Part shown: in pieces, positions 1 through 11,396 of the stretch
Position numbering within the stretch: the first letter of the stretch is position 1
Layout of the letters: every line of letters begins with the position of its first letter
Source: Flaccisagitta enflata
Lineage: Eukaryota; Chaetognatha; Sagittoidea; Aphragmophora
DNA: 64,000 bases
Direction of reading: 5' to 3'
NCBI GenBank assembly: GCA_965153355.1
Contig: OZ231126.1
Location: 99,510,001 to 99,574,000 of the forward strand
Program-made: the position numbers and the translations under genes
Notes under the pieces: model-generated
Databases searched by the model: none
What the model saw: the letters and a program-made list of their open reading frames with translations, nothing else
Told to the model about the DNA's origin: nothing

Positions 1-12
1 AAAGTCTCTCTA

Positions 13-17
<5 letters not shown>

Positions 18-69
<52 letters not shown>

Positions 70-76
70 CTCTCTT
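18..76. repeat. (CT)n microsatellite
   Basis: An almost pure CT run with two CG interruptions. It is the first of many CT/GA tracts in the window. No coding role is supported. Confidence 0.95.
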
Positions 77-430
77 TTTCTAAACTAATTTCTTCATTTG
101 TTCTCTTTTAGTCTTCTCTTTCTCTAGCTTGTACATGGTTTTGCGATTTCAACCTGCTGAACTATTGGTTTTCTGAGATATCTTTCGCTCATGAAAAATT
201 GCATGTTTAAGATTTATCTCACTAGAATGAGAGATCTCAATGCGTTGAGATCTGCCAAACTGCTGACATATCTACAAATACCGTTTTGTCCACTGACTGT
301 TTACGGAATTACGGTACCAACTACTTGTCACAAGAATGCGAGTGTTTTGTGACTATTTCCTATCAGTCCTTCCGTTGGAGGGCGCAAGATTTGGGGCTTC
401 GAGTTTGTTTTCGGGGATATGTCGAAGGTA
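77..430. other. Unassigned AT-rich sequence
   Basis: No recognisable gene, RNA or repeat was found here. It leads into the F5/8C-like exon copy downstream and could be its intron or the diverged start of the same exon. Confidence 0.5.
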
Positions 431-875
431 GTTCAAGCTTAGAAACGCACGTAAACATCGCATTTTCGCCTTCTTCTTCGATTCCATGGCACTCCAAACA
501 ACCTAGGACGCTTCCGCAGCTCATCTACGTCACATTGCCAACAAAACAGAGAGTTGCAAAGATTTCATTCATGCCGAGGCAAGATAAGGATAAGTGGGGG
601 CCCCTCAATCAGGCGCCGAAAGATTTTTAAATCTGGGCGACCAACGAACCAACACCGACTGACCCGACCAAACCTACGAACCCACGCATTTGGCGCAAAT
701 TGGCGACAGTTGACAATTTCCCATGAAAGCGTCGGACCAGATTTGCGAGACAGAAATTGAGGAGGGAAGACGGGATTTGTACTTGACGTACGGGATCTTC
801 ATGAAAACGATTTTCACGACCAAGTATAACACGCTGGCCATCTCCAAGATCAAGTTGTGGGAAAATCCGAATGAG
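431..875 (+). pseudogene. F5/8 type C (discoidin)-like exon copy, broken
   Basis: The translation aligns by eye with the copy at 42790-43268. Shared pieces are IPWHS/VPWHS, PQLIYVT.PTKQ, ISFMPR.DK and IWATNE, and further on KLA.VD and a YGI stretch, ending in ISKIKLW. The order (W-S near the start, an I-hydrophobic strand, F-IWATN-E, then YGI and a final K-hydrophobic-LW) fits a galactose-binding-like discoidin fold. Naming the family from this pattern is inference. The reading frame is dead: the codon that is GAA before the IWATNE stretch in the other copy is TAA here (628-630), and a second frame change is needed near 700-760 to reach the YGI part. It is on the same strand as the other copy, so both may derive from exons of one gene or from a dispersed duplicated exon. 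Confidence 0.5.
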
Positions 876-1864
876 TGGTCTAGATGCTTTCCATGAAAGG
901 AGAGTATGACAAAAATTGGGAAAGAGATGAATCATTTATGTCGTAAGTTACAGATCCTTCAGTCTCCTCAAACTATTATCTTAGTCAGAAGTTTATCGAA
1001 TTGTTTCATTAAAGTTATCTACCATGAGCATTCATTCAAAAACAAGATTAAAACTTTACTTAGAGAAATGCAATTGCTAACATTTGAAAGATTCTTTAAA
1101 GAAATTTCAGTATTTCCTGATCTTTATGCCCACTAAGATGATGAATGCGACGAAATAATGTATAAGTATAAGTATAAGCATCAGTTTTTCTTCTAAATTG
1201 ATTAGTTAAAACGGAAATTGTTTTGCATTGGAATTACAATTCAATTTGATATAATTCAACTTTGATGTCTGATGTTTGATGTTAATTATTTCGGGGAATG
1301 AATGCGATAAGACGGCGAGCATCTGACGGCAAGATTTAGTGTGTCAACGGGGGTAAAAAAAGAAAATTCTATGAGAATAAAAGTAAGTAAAAACATAAAA
1401 AGAATCATTGAGGTATATCCTAGTAAATATTTTCTTGCAAAATTTGCATCCAAATAGTAAAAAAGAGCAAGTAAAGCTAACATTAACTAATTATTTTTAC
1501 TTAAGAATATTCAAAATTCAATAATTTGTTCTCTGATAGGAGGCTTGTCAAAATTATAACTTTGCATGGGAAATGAAAAAACTCAAAAATGAAGAACATA
1601 GCCCCTTTCCAAACTTGATTATGGAGGGGGCTATGTTCTTAGAAATGCAAAATTTCTTTGCATTTGTGTGTCTTATAAATTTGACAGCAGCAATGAGATA
1701 AAAAATGAAAGCACAATTTTCTTAAAAATCCTTTTTTCCTTTGCTTTTCTCATATGAATTGCTGATTTAAAGGTTCATTTGAGGTCAGCTTATGGCAGAG
1801 ACATACACATAGAGTATTTCTGGAGACAATTTGTCTCATGAAAATATCTGTTGCATCATAATTA
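876..1864. other. AT-rich non-coding stretch
   Basis: No gene was recognised. The frames are short and AT-rich. The only clear structure is the hairpin at 1592-1640. Confidence 0.5.
1592..1640. repeat. Perfect 14-bp stem hairpin
   Basis: AAGAACATAGCCCC at 1592-1605 is answered by its exact reverse complement at 1627-1640, leaving a loop of about 21 nt. It may be the remnant of a small inverted-repeat element. No terminator function is implied. Confidence 0.7.
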
Positions 1865-2090
1865 TTCAACTTTAACCTTGGCGTCATAAAAAGTGGCGGA
1901 TTTTTAAAACCTATTTTAACCATCTTAATTTAAGAGAAACTAAGGAAAATTGGTGATGGTTGGAAAGCTCTTTGAAAGATCTTTCATTTGAGTCGTGTCT
2001 GGACATAGTAGCTCAAACCGTTTAGAAATTACAGTGATTCAAAGAAAACCTCTATTTTTTTACCCTTACGGTGTGTCATTAAAAAAAGTC
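1865..2090 (+). repeat. Dispersed repeat, inverted partner at 19815-20035
   Basis: It runs from AACCTTGGCGTCATAAAAA to ACCCTTACGGTGTGTCA. The same sequence with scattered differences lies in reverse complement at 19815-20035. It shares the words around CAAACCGTTTAGAAAT with the module inside the 12154-18025 element. It carries no long frame, so it is probably a degenerate non-autonomous transposon. Confidence 0.7.
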
Positions 2091-2179
2091 TGCTAATAAT
2101 TTCATTATTACCAAAATGATAGAAGATTTTGTCCAATTGCCTTCAAATTTTCAGTGATGTCTAAATTGTGTGTCTACTG

Positions 2180-2186
2180 ATACCGG
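2180..2186. repeat. 7-bp target duplication ATACCGG (left)
   Basis: ATACCGG directly precedes the TAGGCTCCCAA terminus and recurs at 11887-11893 directly after the opposite terminus. Confidence 0.85.
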
Positions 2187-2187
2187 T

Positions 2188-2340
2188 AGGCTCCCAAATC
2201 AGAAAGAGTTGGAAGATTTGCAACCGAGTACACTTTATGAATTGGCTTTTAGGAATTTTAAAACCCTCGATGACACCTGTGTCCAATCGCAATATCCCCC
2301 GCCAAAATTTATCTATGAGTCTATAAAAACAACATTATGA
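2188..2340 (+). other. 50-codon open frame at the extreme left end of the 9.7-kb element
   Basis: Reading from the second base of the element, the frame is open for 50 codons to a TGA at 2338-2340. It has a protein-like mix of residues, with segments such as KELEDLQPSTLYELAFRNF and YPPPKFIYESI. It is identical in copy 2 (20693-20845), where the frame also stays open upstream through flanking DNA. There is no ATG at its start. It could be the C-terminal end of a captured gene or of a lost transposase. The family was not recognised. Confidence 0.3.
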
Positions 2341-3054
2341 TTTTAAGAATGCTCTTTTGTCGCCTGCCGTCGCCTGCCGTCGGTTCAAGTCTGCCATCTA
2401 TGCAACGGACGAAATCTCGAAAACAGAAAACAAAACAAAAGATACGTATCAATACAGCATTGCTCGGCCCGCCCGGTAACGCGGGAACATCAATCGTCAT
2501 TTCTTCTTGATGCGACTCACCATACATAGAGGTCGAGGCGCCCTGATGCTAGACTGCTCTCGATCGTCATTTTTTGACCAAATGTCACGGTACCAATAGT
2601 TAACATTTCTAACTTCAAGTCATGAGCTGCAATACTTTTTGACCTATGATTATTTTTCTTATCATGAAAATGTTCTCTTAAAGCGTGCTACTTATCTTCA
2701 CTTTCTCATTTCAATTCAATTGCCTCTGCAATTTTCTGTAAGTTGCAGAGACAAGATGAGAACTTTTAAAGACGAAACTGCAGATTCCGATACGAACAAA
2801 CGGAACGAACTCAGTTCGAAAATCACGTTCCGATTCCGAGAGACAAAGAAAACTAAAGCGAAGAAAGAGGAGAGGGAGAAGCAGAAAAAGAAGAAGCAGT
2901 AGAGGAAGCAGAGGAGGAAGAAGAAGAACAAGGCCAACACCTATAATTCGCGTGCAGGACAAAAATAACTGAACTGACCTGACTCCTTATTGTACCTTTT
3001 TATCGAAAATCAGACTTAAACGCATCCCAAAACAGACCCAAACCAGACCTAAAT

Positions 3055-3650
3055 CAGATATAAACCAGTCATAAACCAGACATAAACCAGACTCAAAGCA
3101 GACTCAAACCAGACTCAATCCAGACTCAATCCAGACTCAATCCAGACTCAATCCAGACTCAATCCAGACTCAATCCAGACTCAATCCAGACTCAATCCAG
3201 ACTCAATCCAGACTCAATCCAGACTCAATCCAGACTCAAACCAGACTCAAACCAGACTCAAACCAGACTCAAACCAGACTCAAACCAGACTCAAACCAGA
3301 CTCAAACCAGACTTAAACCAGACTTAAACCACACTCAAACCAGACTCAAACCAGACTCAAACCAGACTCAAACCAGACTCAAACCAGACTCAAACCAGAA
3401 TTAAACCAAATCAAAACCAGACCAAAACCAGACCGAAACCAGACCTAAATCAGACCTAAATCAAACATAAACCACACAAAAACCAGACATACACCAGACC
3501 CAAACCAGACCTAACCCAGACCTAAACCAGACATAAATCAGACATGAACCAGTCTTAAACCAGACTAAAACCAGACTTAAACCAGACTTACACCAGACTT
3601 AAACCAGACTTTAACCAGACTTACACCAGACTTATCTTTAATACCATTTT
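3055..3650. repeat. 11-bp minisatellite ACCAGACTCAA
   Basis: There are about 50 head-to-tail units with local variants TCCAGACTCAA, ACCAGACTTAA and ACCAGACCTAA. Blocks of identical variants suggest recent slippage or unequal exchange. The same unit in reverse complement makes up 39360-39890. Confidence 0.95.
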
Positions 3651-3784
3651 AACCAGCAGACTTAAACCAGCAGACTTAAACCATTAGACCAGCAGACTTA
3701 AACCATTAAATTTAAACCATCAGACTTTACCCAGCAGACATTAACCAGCAGACTTTAACCAGCAGACTTTAACCAGCAGACTTT

Positions 3785-4110
3785 AACCAAAAATGACCAA
3801 AAATGACCAAAAATTACCAAAAATGACCAAAATGACCAAAAATGACCAAAATGACAAAAATGACCAAAAATGACCAAAATGACCAAAATGACCAAAATGA
3901 CCAAAAATGACCAAAATGACCGAAAATGACCAAAAATGACCAAAAATGACCAAAAATGACCAAAGATAATAAAAAATAATCAAAAATGATCAAAAATGAC
4001 CAAAAATGACCAAAAATGATCGAAAATAATCAAAAACTACCAAAATGACCAAAACGACCAAAATGACCAAAATGACCAAAATGACCAAAAATGACCAAAA
4101 ATGACTAAAA
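3785..4110. repeat. 9-10-bp minisatellite ATGACCAAAA
   Basis: Units alternate between AATGACCAAA and AAATGACCAAA. The reverse complement GGTCATTTTT forms the 49365-49925 array. The Phe/Trp-rich frames over it are translated repeats and not genes. Confidence 0.95.
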
Positions 4111-4332
4111 GCAACCAATACTTCTCAATAACAACAAAAAAATGACTCAAAATAACTCCAGACGACCCAAAAAGACGAAAAAAAGCAAAGTGTTACCGAC
4201 CGACGGACGGACAGACGGACAGACCGACCGACGGAGCGGGTTGTAGAGTCGCGTGCACGCGACTAAAAAGAAGAAGAAAAAGAAGAAAAAGAAGAAGACG
4301 GGAAACCGAAGGGAAAAGATAAAGAGAGAAAA

Positions 4333-4466
4333 AAAGGCCGGATACACGACCAAACCAGATGTGGACGGGTGGGCAGGGGCGGAAATGCGCGTTTTCAGAT
4401 CTTTCGACTTGTGCTCATGGACGGACGGATGAACAAAGGCTCTTATAGAGTTGCGTGTCCGCAACT
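4333..4466 (-). repeat. Family C element (short)
   Basis: On the minus strand it starts with hairpin GTTGCGGACACGCAAC followed by TCTATAAGAGCC. It has only a very short GTCC tract and ends near CGTGTATCCGGCC. The word TGTCCGCAAC of the hairpin end is part of the same scheme as families A and D. Confidence 0.65.
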
Positions 4467-5196
4467 AAAAAGGAAGAAGTATTTGTCACACAAGAGTTTG
4501 AAATAAAGGAACGCGATCTAATAACGTGTGGATGAAACTCCTTGATACTTGGGAAATCAAAGCAATCAAAACCATCGCATTAAGCATTGATTTTTATTGG
4601 CAATTCAAGCAAAGGTGTACAGTACAACAATAACGAGTGAGACTTTCGATAATAGATTTTCACTGATCTATGGCCATAAATCATCGGAACAAATTTTGAT
4701 TTCAAACATGTTTATAGTTAAGTATTCCCCCCCCCCCTCCTCAGGGTTTGGAGATGAGGAAGAAAATCAAAAGCTAGAAACGATGAATTTAGACCATTAA
4801 TATGCTTTTACTGCTTTGCGGGGAAAAAAATCAGATATTTTGTAATGTAACATGTTATGGGGAAGAAAATCAAAGGCAGGGGGGGGGGTAGAAATCAAAA
4901 TCCACTCAATTATGATAACATCTGGTTTTGAGTGGATAATGAATTAGAAGTCTACAAAATTGGAACACTTACATTTGAACCCCGCTTTAACGGACCGGCC
5001 ACCAACGGTATACCGCTTTTAACAGATGCAAATCATAGTCCCTTCAAATTAATTTCTTTCATTTCCTTTGTTGGCAATAACAGAAGTCCCCCTTTAACAA
5101 AAGAAAATTGTTGGACCCCTGAAATCCGTCAGAGTGGGCTCCAACAGTGATCACTTCACAATCATTTTTAATAGCACTCATTTTTCCTCAGTTGAG
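4467..5196. other. Unassigned interior of the 9.7-kb element
   Basis: AT-rich, with short C and G homopolymers near 4730 and 4880. No gene was seen. The homopolymer lengths differ between the two element copies. Confidence 0.5.
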
Positions 5197-5198
5197 TA

Positions 5199-5610
5199 CA
5201 GATAGGACCCTAATAAGAGCGGAGGAGGGACAAAGTTTTAGCATCACCCTGTACAGCTTATGTGGCTCAAGCAAATTTCTAGCAAATTTCTTATTTGCTC
5301 TGGCGGAATATGTCTTGGGTGGATATAAGTGGCACCACCGTGGCAATTTTTGAATTTCCACCTAGAACACCCCATAATCATCAAAATTGAAGAAAAAATT
5401 GTCAAATTTTTTGGGGGCCTCTGATGGTGATTTTACAAAATCTAAGGGTGTTTGAAGTGGAAATTCAAAAATCGCCATGGTGGCGCCAATTGTATCCATC
5501 TGAGGTATAAACCGCCTTAGCAAATGAGAAGAATGTTTGAGCCATTTAAGCTGTAGGGGGTGATGCTAAAACTTTAGGTCTCTCCTCCGCTCTTATTAGG
5601 GTCCCGTCTG
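5199..5610. mobile_element. Palindromic MITE, TA-flanked (Tc1/mariner-like)
   Basis: The left end CAGATAGGACCCTAATAAGA and the right end are inverted repeats, and the complementarity runs for most of each half (arms near 200 bp). The dinucleotide TA flanks both ends (5197-5198 and 5611-5612), as expected for Tc1/mariner-type insertion. It has no coding capacity. The same insertion sits in copy 2 at 23664-24075, so it predates the duplication of the carrier. Confidence 0.75.
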
Positions 5611-5824
5611 TAATTTAAGGTGCAACTAAAGAGCAAAAAGACTAAGCTAAAAGTTAGAATTTAACATTTATAAATCTGGTCATATTCAAATAATGGATAT
5701 ACTTCATTCTCTCCCCCCCCCTTTTGCCTTCATCATGGGTTGAAAAAAATCCTCAAAGGTATTGATGTAAGTAGTAGGAACATTTTTCAGCGGAGGATCG
5801 AAGTTGATTGCAAAAAAAAAATTT

Positions 5825-6220
5825 CCCTTGAAAATTTTTGCAAAAATCACAAAAATGTTTTGAATTTTTTAAATATTTAATATAAAACTTTTAGATTTAT
5901 GGGTTTTGAATTTTTGATTTAAGATTCATACTCCTATTAAAATTTACAATCATTTGATAGGTCGCACTGTATATTTTTATCAGTAGACAATATTTTCATT
6001 ATCTGTGCCAATGTTACTAAAAAAGCAATGGTGGTCCAAAATATGAAAATCTTATTTTTTATAGAAGTATATAGTGTGACCTATCAAATGATTAGAAATT
6101 TCAACAGGACTATGAATCTTGAATAAGAATTTCAAAATAGCTATATTCTTAAAATCTATATGTACATGTATAAGAAAATTGATACATATTATTGATTTTT
6201 GCAAAAATTTTCAAGGGTTA
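5825..6220. repeat. Imperfect foldback element
   Basis: CCCTTGAAAATTTTTGCAAA at the left is answered by TTTGCAAAAATTTTCAAGGG at the right. Inner arms match further through the TAGGTCGCACTG / TAGTGTGACCTA region. No clear target duplication was found. It is present in both copies of the carrier. Confidence 0.65.
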
Positions 6221-6574
6221 TCATCAATTCTTCTTTATAAATTATACCTAATCATATAAGTCACTTTTATCGAGGCTTTTTTTAAAACTCAAATCCAATT
6301 AAGGCCAACTGTGTGGGCGTGTGGCCCTATTTGTGCAAAAAGCGATGGAAACTTCTTCAAAATCTAACATCCTGATGAGTCTAAGCATTGGTAGTTCGAG
6401 ATTTGATCTTTTACATCCGTCCCCGTAGAATGATGTTGAATTGCTGATCGTGAAATGGAACAGTTGAGCCTGAGGCGCAGATGATGCGGAGAACGGCGGT
6501 ACATAGATGCGCCTGTAGATGGATATAATTATATTTGATGATATAACTAAACATTACTATCTTCTACAATGTGT

Positions 6575-6576
<2 letters not shown>

Positions 6577-6646
<70 letters not shown>

Positions 6647-6694
6647 TACGAACACACACACACACAGCAACGGGAACATACACACGAAGTCACA

Positions 6695-6741
<47 letters not shown>

Positions 6742-6802
6742 GCACACACACACACACACACACACGTACACAGACACACAAACACACAAACACACAAACA
6801 CA
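6577..6802. repeat. (CT)n then (CA)n compound microsatellite
   Basis: CT with GTCTCT interruptions up to about 6645, then CA with CG and AA interruptions. The Ser/Leu and His/Thr frames over it are translated repeat. The tract length differs in copy 2 (25142-25370). Confidence 0.95.
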
Positions 6803-7293
6803 TACAAGCATACCTTGCTGCCACTGAATCTTCGGTTCCAGCGGTTTCTCAGATTATCGTCTTACTTCCGATGCTGTAGGGAGTGCTCGTCCAAACTCCA
6901 GTTCACCCACTTTTCCCAAAGACGCTTTGTAAGGCCTCTCCATGATCCAGGAAATACCACATGCCTGTAATTGAATTCAATCATGGCATAATTCAAATAT
7001 TTGTTGTACAGAGACCAGAGCAAGTGTTCCTATTGATTTTTTGAAAGATTACTCACGTTCCTTAGGCCTTCACACAATAGAGTTCATGCCTTCCCCCTCC
7101 TCCTCCCCCCTGCAGGGCTGGAGAAAAAAATCAAAGGGGAATCAATAAAGAAGGAAAAGTAAAGGGGAAAGGGGAAAAAATTGAACTGATAAAATCGATT
7201 AGAAAAAAAATTATTGCTAATATTAAGAAATACAGACAAATGTATATACGCAACGCTCAAAGATACATGAATTTACAAAACGAAATCTTCATA
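6803..7293. other. Unassigned interior of the 9.7-kb element
   Basis: No gene or RNA was recognised. There is purine-rich AAAGGGG sequence around 7130-7170. Confidence 0.5.
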
Positions 7294-7514
7294 TTTTTAG
7301 TCGCGTGCTACGCGAATCTACACCCCGCTTTGTCGGTCCGTACGTTGGTCCGTCCGTCCGTCTGTCCATCGTCCCGTCCGTCCGTCATACTTTACTTTTT
7401 TGGGGGTTTTTGCGGTCTATGGCCTCACTGCTCCTGCCCAAGTGATCAAGTGACCTCAAATACGGCCCCTGCCCAACCGCACGCGACTGGGGTAGCTGTG
7501 TATCCGGCCTTGTT
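7294..7514 (+). repeat. Family A element, classic form
   Basis: It follows a T run and starts AGTCGCGTGCTACGCGA, then TCTACACCCCGCTTTGTC and a GTCC tract. After that come CATACTTTACTTTTTT, CTGCCCAAGTGATCAAGTGA, GCACGCGACTGGGG and finally TATCCGGCCTTGTT. The 5' word GTCGCGTGC and the 3' word GCACGCGAC are exact complements. Confidence 0.8.
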
Positions 7515-7640
7515 AGTTACGGACACGCAACTCAACTTCACATTTTTAGTTACGGACACGCAACTCTATAAGAGTCTTTGCCCTCCATCCATTGGTCCGT
7601 CAGTTGTTTCGGGGCCATTGAGTCGAAAAGTGTAAAAAAA
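7515..7640 (+). repeat. Family C fragments directly behind family A
   Basis: After CCTTGTT the next bases are AGTTACGGACACGCAACT. A second start of the same kind follows at about 7548, with TCTATAAGAGTCTTTG and CCATTGGTCCGTC. The three starts are head to tail without spacer sequence between the first two. The 3' part is lost. Confidence 0.6.
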
Positions 7641-8397
7641 AGTGTTTTAGATACTTATTGTACATGTTTGAGTGAGATGGGGGTTGGGGTGTGTTTGGGG
7701 CTTGGATTCCCCTACCCACCCGTCTGCAATAATATTTTGACCCCTTGTATCAAAGACACTTTTTTATAAGAACGTCATTTTTTGGGCAAGCCTTCAATGT
7801 TAAAAAATGTTAAGCAGTTTCAAGGTTTGAACGTTCTTAAATTTTTCTTAATTCAAACACTTTTTAACCTTCAATTAGGAACATTTTTAATTAGTTTAGT
7901 TTGTCATTGAAGAGAAAACATTAATGAACAACAAAGCAGCAGGTTTAAACATTTTAAGAAAATTAAAATCAATGCAACTAGAAAGATATATACTTGCTAA
8001 ATTGAGACATGATTTGCTGAGCAGAAAAGATATAGAGTCTGTCTACAAAGAGCAATCGATTAAAAAGAGATCTAGAACAAAATGTTCTTACATTTTTAAG
8101 ATTTTAAGCCTAATATATTTTGAAGAAATAAAGCCTTCCTATGTTCTTAGCACGTTCTTAAATTATTGACAATTTGAAGCCTACCGTTCTTATAAACTTG
8201 GTTCTTGTAAAAAAAATAAGTGTATGGTCAAAGAAGTCGATTCAAAGGCGCACACACAGCTGTAGCATTTGTGTAATTACCTCTACGCATCTTCGGCCAA
8301 TTGTTCTTTAGCACTTTGCGCTTCCTGCTTCCGTGAAGTAGCCTTCCATTTCAAATGCAAGCATTGACTAACGGAACCATCGAACGAAGACGCGGGT

Positions 8398-8398
<1 letters not shown>
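7641..8398. other. Unassigned AT-rich interior with weak inverted repeats
   Basis: GTTCTTA-type words and AAGCCTTCAA recur in both orientations around 7760-8210 and again near 8960-9020. This suggests a decayed inverted-repeat element. The longest frame (81 codons at 7924) is Lys/Leu-rich and AT-biased and is not convincing as a gene. Confidence 0.4.

Positions 8399-8399
<1 letters not shown>

Positions 8400-8478
<79 letters not shown>
8400..8478. repeat. (GA)n microsatellite
   Basis: An uninterrupted GA run; its counterpart in copy 2 at 26966-27055 is longer. Confidence 0.95.
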
Positions 8479-8481
<3 letters not shown>

Positions 8482-9960
8482 GTAAAGAAACGATTTAATT
8501 CAGAATATGTACAGTGGACTGCTGCCTAATCGGCACCTGATTCAAGCGAGAGAGAATACATGGTTTGGGCGCTTCACATAGCAAAAGTTGGATATTGCTT
8601 TTTACTATTTATGTTTAATATAAAAAAGCTAGAGAGTCAAAATAATTTTTTTCATTGCTTCATTACAGTTATTCTTCCTTTTTGTAAAAAATTTTAAAGG
8701 ATCTTATTTACATGAATAAGATAATTCTTTGAAATAATAACCACAGTTAATTTTTTACAAATTTTAAAAAAAATTTAAAAAATTTTATAAAACTTTATCT
8801 ATATACTATTTTACGAGTGGTATTATTTTATGAGAAAGTCATTATATTTACTCAACCAAAGCAAAATACAACTGTCTACACATTTCACTTTTTATTAAAA
8901 CATTACTTTTTATCTGAAGCCTTCAAAAGAGATAGAGATAACTATTAGTAAAATAACCATAATGTTCTTAATTTTGAAGCTATTTCAAGGCTTGATGTTC
9001 TTACAAACTAGCCTCTTATAAAAAATGAAAATTGTAATTGATTATTGTCGCAATGCTAACAATATTCAACGTTGTATAATATAAACATTTATAATTTTTG
9101 ATTGTTATTTATCTATTTAAAGTAAATTAGGTGATGGGACACTTTTTTGCCATGTGAAGCACCCCAGTACATAACTAGGACTGACGATATAAACAGAATC
9201 TTGATCGATGACCATCTATTGCCAACTTTCATGACGGTGTGCTTAGAACATCTCGCTTCATGCATACCCAGGGTGCCGATTCTGTAAAGCTGCCGCGTAG
9301 CAAGAAAATTCTAACCAAGGCTGCCGCATTTTCTTTACCATTGATATTCCTCTGTTTTCTTGCAAAACTAACCCATTGAAGTTTACTTGATATTTGTTTT
9401 ACTTATTTACAATGACAAGAACAGGTTTCACTCCATATTAATCAGGTTTTTATTTCAATTTACATACCAAATTAGGCAAAAATGTCTTTCGCTTCTCATC
9501 TTTCTCTTTCTTATATCCTCATTTCCCCAACATCTGCCGCAACTGCCGCACTTGGTGGCTGTCCTGCCGCACAACACATTTAGGCTGTCATTAATGGAAC
9601 ATGGATCCATTTGTATTAGAACCTGGACATTTCTACTACTTTGAGCGGTTCCAGTTCCTTCCTTTTATTTCTTTCTTAAGAACCTGAGAGAATGATTTTG
9701 GGATCCTGTTCCAAGTTTGGAACCGGATCCGGTTCTCTTTCTAGCTAAACAAAGTAAGCTCAGTTTTTTTCAGAAAAAATGTGATTCAGTATATGACACT
9801 CAGTGTAATGCTAGGATAGTATGATGGAGAGAGAAAAAGAGAGAAAAAAAAAGACACAAGGAGAGAACGTATTATTTTCTTTTGTTCAGTTTGATTAAAG
9901 ATGAGCAAAAATAATGCACTAAAACATGAGGCTCATCAACCTACATACACTGTTTCTCTC
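8479..9960. other. Unassigned AT-rich interior
   Basis: No gene or RNA was recognised. GGTTCC/GGATCC-rich palindromic words lie at 9640-9735, with a related cluster at 10170-10225, perhaps the ends of a small decayed element. Confidence 0.45.
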
Positions 9961-9976
9961 ACTGTCTCTCTCTGTC

Positions 9977-10070
<94 letters not shown>
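9952..10070. repeat. (CT)n/(GTCT)n microsatellite
   Basis: GTCT units at the left pass into a pure CT run. Confidence 0.95.
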
Positions 10071-10075
<5 letters not shown>

Positions 10076-11339
10076 GAGCTAAATTGAAACACCATAAGTC
10101 TTTACTGCTACATAGTGAATCATCATCATTCAGAGAAAAATCGCGCTTACTTCTACCTATTAAAAAAGCCACGGTACTCTCGGATCCCAGTTCCGGGTCC
10201 AGATCCGATTGGAACCTTTTTCTTAAAACTTTACTTTACAAGGGAATAAGATTAAATGAACAGGATCTAATGAAAACTAGTTGTAAGATCCCTGACCCTT
10301 GAGACAATGATCCCTGACCCATTATCAGTATGGAGGAAATAGGGAGGATTGCGTTGTGTGCCGCGTAGCATTGCTACCCTGCTACCCTGAATCGGCACCC
10401 CGGATGCATACAAATAGTAAGTTGGTCTGATCGTCTAGTAAACCACTCACTCAACGCCTTGCCACGCCATGCCAGTAAAGCGACGTCTTCCCGGGATTGA
10501 AAAGTGGACCAGCGGACGGACCAACGTACAGTATCCTTTTGGCGGAATTGCGCAGATCGCCTGCGAGTAGCTGAGAAGTAGGAGAAAAAGCAAAACTTTA
10601 AGAGGGTTTAAGAGGGTTTCCCGTTCGAATCATTTCACCTGAAACCACCAAAACACGCTTTTATTTTGATTAGAACGCTTTACAAAAACATCAGCTTTAG
10701 ATTTAGAAAAAATGTTAATATCTAAAATATTTGTAAAGTTTTATATTTAAAAATAACAATACTAATTTTCAAAAATCTTATAAAAATGAAATATTTTTCG
10801 ATAATAATTATCAAAATGATTTCCCAACTGATTGATTGTAATCAAAAAATATTAATATAGTTTATATTATTTTTTTGATAAATCTTTATATGGTCAAACT
10901 ATTATGTTAATATGTTTTAACTAAGAATAAAACTAGAATTGACAATACAAAGCCACAACTTAAAAATCTTCGTTCTTAAGAAAAGAAAAACGTGTAAATC
11001 CTACGCCCTGAACAGCCCTGCCCCCCTTAACAACCCCGCGCCCCTCAACTCAGTCTCGCGCCCCTCAACTCAGCCTCGCGCTCCTCAACCTCGCGGCCTT
11101 CAACTCAACCTTGCGCCCTTAGCTTAGACTCAAGCTCGCACCTTTGATCTCAACCTCGCACCCCTGAACTTAGTCTCGCCCAAAAACTCAATCCTGCTCA
11201 TAACGACCCAGGTCATAATTCAGATTACTCAGATTGCTAGGTTTTAGACCAGCGTTACACGCGACTAAAAACAAAATATCTTGTAATCAATTAATTGATT
11301 GTGTGTCTATGGAATAGATTTTGTATCAACGGCGCAGAA

Positions 11340-11340
<1 letters not shown>
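10071..11340. other. Unassigned interior with a short C-rich minisatellite
   Basis: About 11005-11180 holds diverged 19-20-bp units of the type CGCCCCTCAACTCAGTCTCG. GTTACACGCGACTAAAAAC at about 11253 is a lone family A terminus. No gene was seen. Confidence 0.5.

Positions 11341-11342
<2 letters not shown>

Positions 11343-11396
<54 letters not shown>
11343..11396. repeat. (GA)n microsatellite
   Basis: A pure GA run; copy 2 equivalent at 29921-29978. Confidence 0.95.

Larger units (their letters stand above)
2927..4269 (-). repeat. Family A element (HINE-like) with minisatellite interior
   Basis: On the minus strand it begins with the hairpin GTCGCGTGCACGCGAC (4248-4263), then CTCTACAACCCGCTCCGTC and a GTCC/GGTC-rich tract. 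The interior holds two minisatellites, and it ends GGTGTTGGCCTTGTT at 2927. A near-terminal GCACGCGAATTATAGG answers the hairpin arm. Copy 2 is at 21432-22736, and a longer relative lies at 38367-39971. Confidence 0.75.

Noticed and set aside
4248-4269. Canonical Helitron 3' end (hairpin then CTRR)
   Set aside because: GTCGCGTGCACGCGAC followed by TAA superficially gives CTAA, but the hairpin overlaps it without the usual spacer and the opposite end lacks a TC start. A Helentron-like model fits better.
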